Shown here in pieces: positions 61,021 through 64,000 of a stretch of DNA of 64,000 nucleotides (position 1 is the first letter of the stretch; each line of letters opens with the position of its first letter). This DNA is from RUG11783 sp964599695 (GTDB lineage Bacteria; Bacillota; Clostridia; Oscillospirales; Ruminococcaceae). The notes under the pieces are model-generated. The model was not told the DNA's origin, searched no databases, and saw only the letters and a program-made list of their open reading frames with translations. The translations under genes were made by a program, and so were the position numbers. Location of the stretch: the NCBI GenBank assembly GCA_964599695.1, contig CAZRGP010000005.1, positions 1 through 64,000 of the forward strand. Direction: 5' to 3'.

Positions 61021-61794
61021 TCAGTCCAGTCCGAAAACTCTCCTCGCGTTCTCGCTCGTGATCCTTATCACATTTTCGGGCGTCTCCCCCTTCAGTTCCG
61101 CGATCAGATCCACGACCGGCGGAAGCATATCCGAAGTGGACACCTTGCCCCGGTATTGCTGCGGTGCCAGATACGGGCAGTCCGTTTCCAGGATGATGTT
61201 CTCCAGGGAGACCGCCTCTACGACAGCCCTCTCCTTCTTGGCGTTCTTGTAGGTCAGCGCCCCGCCGATGCCAAGCACCATGCCGATGCGGACCACTTCC
61301 TTCGCCATCTCGGGAGAACCGGAAAAGCGGTGGACCGTACCGGAAGGACGGTATTTCTTCAGCAGTTCCAGGACGTCGCCGTGGGCGTCACGGTCGTGCA
61401 CCTGAATGGGAAGTCCCATGTCCCTCGCGAGCGCCAGCTGCGCCTCGAAAACGGGGATCTCGCTCTCCTTCTGCGGTTCCGGATAATAGTAATCCAGACC
61501 GATCTCCCCGATGGCGACCACCTTCGGCGACTTCGCCAGCTCCGCCACGCGGTCGAGCCAGCCCTCCGGAAGGCGCTCCGCCTCCTGGGGATGTACGCCG
61601 ACAGCGGCCCATATGAAATCATATTCCTGAGCCAGTTTCACCGATCTCTCGGATGAGGGAATGTCGCTGGAATTCTCGATGATCCCGACGATCCCGTGCT
61701 CCTTCTGCGCGGCGAGCACCTCGCTCAGTCTGTCCTGAAACACCTCATCATCGTAATGGGCGTGGGTGTCTATGATCCCGAAATATCTTTTCAT
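61021..61794 (-). CDS. tatD: TatD family metal-dependent hydrolase
   Basis: The 257-residue TIM-barrel hydrolase has the metal-binding IDTHAHYDDE near the N-terminus, GVHPQEAE, GEIGLDYYY and ILETDCPYLAP, all TatD signatures. TatD proteins have DNase/3'-5' exonuclease activity. ATG 61794 overlaps the stop of the phosphorylase gene by four bases (ATGA) and is preferred to ATG 61803. metG, the phosphorylase gene and tatD lie in one direction; metG-tatD is a common order in Firmicutes. Confidence 0.95.
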   Translation of the reverse strand: MKRYFGIIDTHAHYDDEVFQDRLSEVLAAQKEHGIVGIIENSSDIPSSERSVKLAQEYDFIWAAVGVHPQEAERLPEGWLDRVAELAKSPKVVAIGEIGLDYYYPEPQKESEIPVFEAQLALARDMGLPIQVHDRDAHGDVLELLKKYRPSGTVHRFSGSPEMAKEVVRIGMVLGIGGALTYKNAKKERAVVEAVSLENIILETDCPYLAPQQYRGKVSTSDMLPPVVDLIAELKGETPENVIRITSENARRVFGLD

Positions 61795-62534
61795 CCGTTG
61801 CATCTCTCTTCCAGTTTTACGATCGCTTCCAGGGCAGTGACGATCTCACGCGTCTCTCCCACGTAGGACATATCCTCGCCTTCGGAAAAGCTTCCGATGG
61901 CGTCCGCGGTATCCTCTCCCCAGACGACCACGTTGTTCAGGATGCTCGCCGCCTTCATGTGGCGAAGCCTGGCAACGGTGAACAGGGGCGCCGTCTCGCA
62001 GTCCGCACCGAGACAACCCTTTTTGCTCCAGTACTGGGCGACTTCGTCCGCCTCATCGTGATAGAAGCTCTCATGGCTGTGGGCGATCCCGAGGTGGTAA
62101 GGGAATCCCTGCTCCTTTGCCGCTTCCACGACACATGCCAGGAACCGGGCGTCCGCCACGGCAGGATACTCCGTCTTCACATAGGTCCTGGAGGTTCCGT
62201 CCTCCCTCACCGCTCCTTCGCACAGGATCAGGTCACCGATGCGGATCCCCTCCTGAAGGGCTCCTGCGGATCCGATGCGGATCACGCCCTCCACTCCGAT
62301 GTTGTGGAGCTCTTCCAGGGCGATCCCCACCGAGACACCGCCCATTCCTGTGGAGAGCGCCAGGACCTTGACACCTTTGTAGGTTCCCACGGCGCTGCGG
62401 TATTCCCGGTTGAAGGTCACTTCCTCGGCATTCTCCAGGAACTCTTTGATATGGCTCACCCTGCCGGGGTCACCCGGAAGGATCGCGTACTTGACGCCAA
62501 GTTCTTCAGAAAGATGGATGTGGGGCTGTACCAT
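61791..62534 (-). CDS. Nucleoside phosphorylase (PNP/uridine phosphorylase family)
   Basis: The 247-residue enzyme has the family start ILPGDPGRV, the phosphate-binding STGMGGVSVGIALEEL and RIGSAGALQEGIRIGDLI, and a C-terminal KAASILNNVVVWGE. It cleaves nucleosides with phosphate to base and ribose-1-phosphate. The GDPGRV and IGSAG pattern fits the hexameric PNP/uridine phosphorylase group; whether purine or pyrimidine is preferred cannot be told. It lies 24 bases after metG and overlaps tatD. Confidence 0.9.
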   Translation of the reverse strand: MVQPHIHLSEELGVKYAILPGDPGRVSHIKEFLENAEEVTFNREYRSAVGTYKGVKVLALSTGMGGVSVGIALEELHNIGVEGVIRIGSAGALQEGIRIGDLILCEGAVREDGTSRTYVKTEYPAVADARFLACVVEAAKEQGFPYHLGIAHSHESFYHDEADEVAQYWSKKGCLGADCETAPLFTVARLRHMKAASILNNVVVWGEDTADAIGSFSEGEDMSYVGETREIVTALEAIVKLEERCNG

Positions 62535-62558
62535 GGTTCTCTCCTCTCTATGAACAGA

Positions 62559-64000
62559 TCAGTGGATCCTGCTTCCCTCCGGGACGCTGTCGTCGATGAC
62601 GACCACGTGGACGCCGCCGTCCGGCGCCTCGCTGGAGAGCAGCATGCCCTCACTTACGATCCCGCGGAAAGCGTGCGGGGCAAGATTGACGACACATGCG
62701 AGTTTCTTACCCATGAGCTCTTCCGGCTTGTAGTACTGGGCGATACCGGAAACGACGGTGCGTTCCCTCTCCCCGTCAAACAGGGTGAATTTCAGCAGTT
62801 TGTCCGCCTTCGGGACCTTCTCGCAGCCAAGCACCTTCACCACCCGGATCTCGCTGGCCATGAAGGTGTCGATGCCGATCTCGGGCAGATGGTCGATCTT
62901 CGGTTTCTCAGGGGCCTTCTGCGCCTCCTGGATCTTCTCCACCTTCGCCATCACCTCATTGATATCCTGGCGCGCAAACAGGATCTCCGGCTTCTCGGTC
63001 ACCCTGGTCCCCGACTTGAGCAGTCCGAATTCCTTCATGTCCTCCAGGGACCTGAATTCGGAATTGAGCTGGGCAAGGATCTTGTCGGATGTTTCCGGCA
63101 TGAAGCTTCTGAGCAGCGACGCGCCGATAGTGATGGATTCCGCCAGGTTGTACAGGACGGTCTTCAGCCTCTCCTGTCTCTCGGGATCCTTCGCCAGTTT
63201 CCACGGCTCGGTCTCGTCGATATATTTGTTGGAACGGCGGAAGATCTCAATGATAGCGGTCAGCGCGTCCGCGACGCGGAGCACATCCATCTTCTCCTCG
63301 GTCTTCTTCACCGCGGCCAGTACGGTCTCCTTAAGATCCTGATCCGGGTCTTCCTCAGCACCGCTGTTCTCCAGGACACCGCCGAAATATTTGTTGGTCA
63401 TCGCGACCGTGCGGTTCACCAGGTTGCCCAGGATGTTCGCGAGGTCCGCGTTGATCCTCTCCACCACAAGATCCCAGGTGATGACGCCGTCATTCTCGAA
63501 GGGCATCTCATGAAGGACGAAATAGCGGACCGCGTCCACGCCGAACAGAGACACCAGGTCGTCCGCGTAGATCACGTTTCCCTTGGATTTGGACATCTTG
63601 CCGTCGCCCTGAAGCAGCCAGGGGTGGCCGAACACCTGCTTCGGAAGCGGGAGGTCGAGGCTCATCAGGAAGATGGGCCAGTAGATGGTATGGAAGCGGA
63701 CGATGTCCTTGCCGATCAGATGGAGGTCCGCCGGCCAGTACTTCTCATACAGTTCACCGTGATTCCCGTCCACATCGTATCCGAGGCCGGTGATATAGTT
63801 CGTAAGGGCATCCAGCCAGACATAGACCACGTGCTTGTCGTCGAAGTCCACGGGGATCCCCCACTTGAAGGAGCTTCTTGAGACACAGAGGTCCTGAAGT
63901 CCGGGCAGGAGGAAGTTGTTCATCATCTCGTTCTTGCGCGAGACGGGCTGGATGAACTCCGGGTGTGTGTTGATGTGCTCGATCAGACGGTCGGCGTATT
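62559..64000 (-). CDS. metG: Methionyl-tRNA synthetase, C-terminal portion (cut by the window edge)
   Basis: The frame is open from the right window edge to 62559, so the N-terminus lies outside. Visible are the WLDALTNYITGLGYD region, the class I KMSKSKGNV loop (near 63590), the anticodon-binding helical domain and a C-terminal tRNA-binding OB domain (from MASEIRVVKVLGCEKVPKADKLL on) that enables dimerisation. It charges tRNA-Met. It is the upstream gene of metG, the phosphorylase gene and tatD. No frameshift is seen in the visible part. Confidence 0.97.
   Translation of the reverse strand, partial: YADRLIEHINTHPEFIQPVSRKNEMMNNFLLPGLQDLCVSRSSFKWGIPVDFDDKHVVYVWLDALTNYITGLGYDVDGNHGELYEKYWPADLHLIGKDIVRFHTIYWPIFLMSLDLPLPKQVFGHPWLLQGDGKMSKSKGNVIYADDLVSLFGVDAVRYFVLHEMPFENDGVITWDLVVERINADLANILGNLVNRTVAMTNKYFGGVLENSGAEEDPDQDLKETVLAAVKKTEEKMDVLRVADALTAIIEIFRRSNKYIDETEPWKLAKDPERQERLKTVLYNLAESITIGASLLRSFMPETSDKILAQLNSEFRSLEDMKEFGLLKSGTRVTEKPEILFARQDINEVMAKVEKIQEAQKAPEKPKIDHLPEIGIDTFMASEIRVVKVLGCEKVPKADKLLKFTLFDGERERTVVSGIAQYYKPEELMGKKLACVVNLAPHAFRGIVSEGMLLSSEAPDGGVHVVVIDDSVPEGSRIH

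Noticed and set aside
1..64000. CRISPR arrays, tRNA or rRNA genes, prophage or complete insertion sequences
   Set aside because: No regularly spaced direct repeats, no cloverleaf or rRNA-like stretch, and no transposase, integrase or phage structural gene was found on reading both strands.

Overview
The window is about 64 kb of moderately high-GC DNA from a Firmicute, most likely an anaerobic Clostridia/Lachnospiraceae-type bacterium. The evidence is a tryptophan T-box in front of a trpXYZ-type ABC transporter, a cobalamin riboswitch in front of a DUF4430/CblT ECF pair, type III glutamine synthetase, a class B sortase, a GH3 beta-glucosidase with permuted domains, DUF6472 and DUF1858 proteins, and AGGAGG-type ribosome binding sites. 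I see no rRNA, tRNA, CRISPR array, prophage or intact insertion sequence. The assignment is inferred from gene content, not from a marker gene.

Layout. 1-1150: a PadR repressor and DUF2812 membrane protein behind a promoter packed with four operator-like dyads, flanked by short inverted copies of one sequence. 1357-5060: pnuC, a DUF1858 protein, a lipoprotein, an M50-like protease and a divergent esterase. 5140-5950: a DUF2442 gene, a broken DUF4160 gene and a long palindrome. 6038-19815: mostly housekeeping genes (pyk, a COG2509 flavoprotein, nitroreductase plus sortase B, Nudix, GNAT, GH3, mutT, cca, MATE) and a LexA-like protein that has lost its autocleavage residues. 19960-23036: trpXYZ-like transporter with its UGG T-box. 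23052-33212: surface-polymer genes (MBOAT, SGNH, GT-C, DUF2142), a G5/3D wall protein and tadA. 33344-38670: small conserved proteins, a CofE-like ligase, MscS, and a two-gene pair of a ClpX-like AAA+ ATPase and a PD-(D/E)XK-type protein with a structured leader. 38728-39909: cobalamin riboswitch and B12 uptake genes. 39950-44222: a second SGNH/MBOAT pair, a NYN/PIN protein, TlpA and CcdA. 44344-45443: a frameshifted Gfo/Idh/MocA gene.

The most striking region is 46461-60910. Eleven tightly packed plus-strand genes sit next to a divergent LysR regulator and end at one strong terminator: glutamine synthetase III, a branched-chain aminotransferase, purA, nadE, purB, guaA, glmS, a WbpG-type amidotransferase, hisF-like, hisH-like and pyrG. 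Nearly every product makes glutamine or moves amino/amide nitrogen onto an acceptor, so the operon looks like one nitrogen-allocation unit drawn from pathways that are normally scattered. Inside it, the HisF-like subunit has Gln where the cyclase general acid/base Asp should be. This suggests that HisFH here makes and channels ammonia, probably to the WbpG-like enzyme, rather than making histidine. No amino-sugar pathway accompanies it, so the acceptor is unknown.

Two genes (Gfo/Idh/MocA and glmS) each carry a one-base deletion-type frameshift. In glmS it falls in an A6 run, so base-calling error must be excluded. The window ends inside metG, preceded by tatD and a nucleoside phosphorylase.
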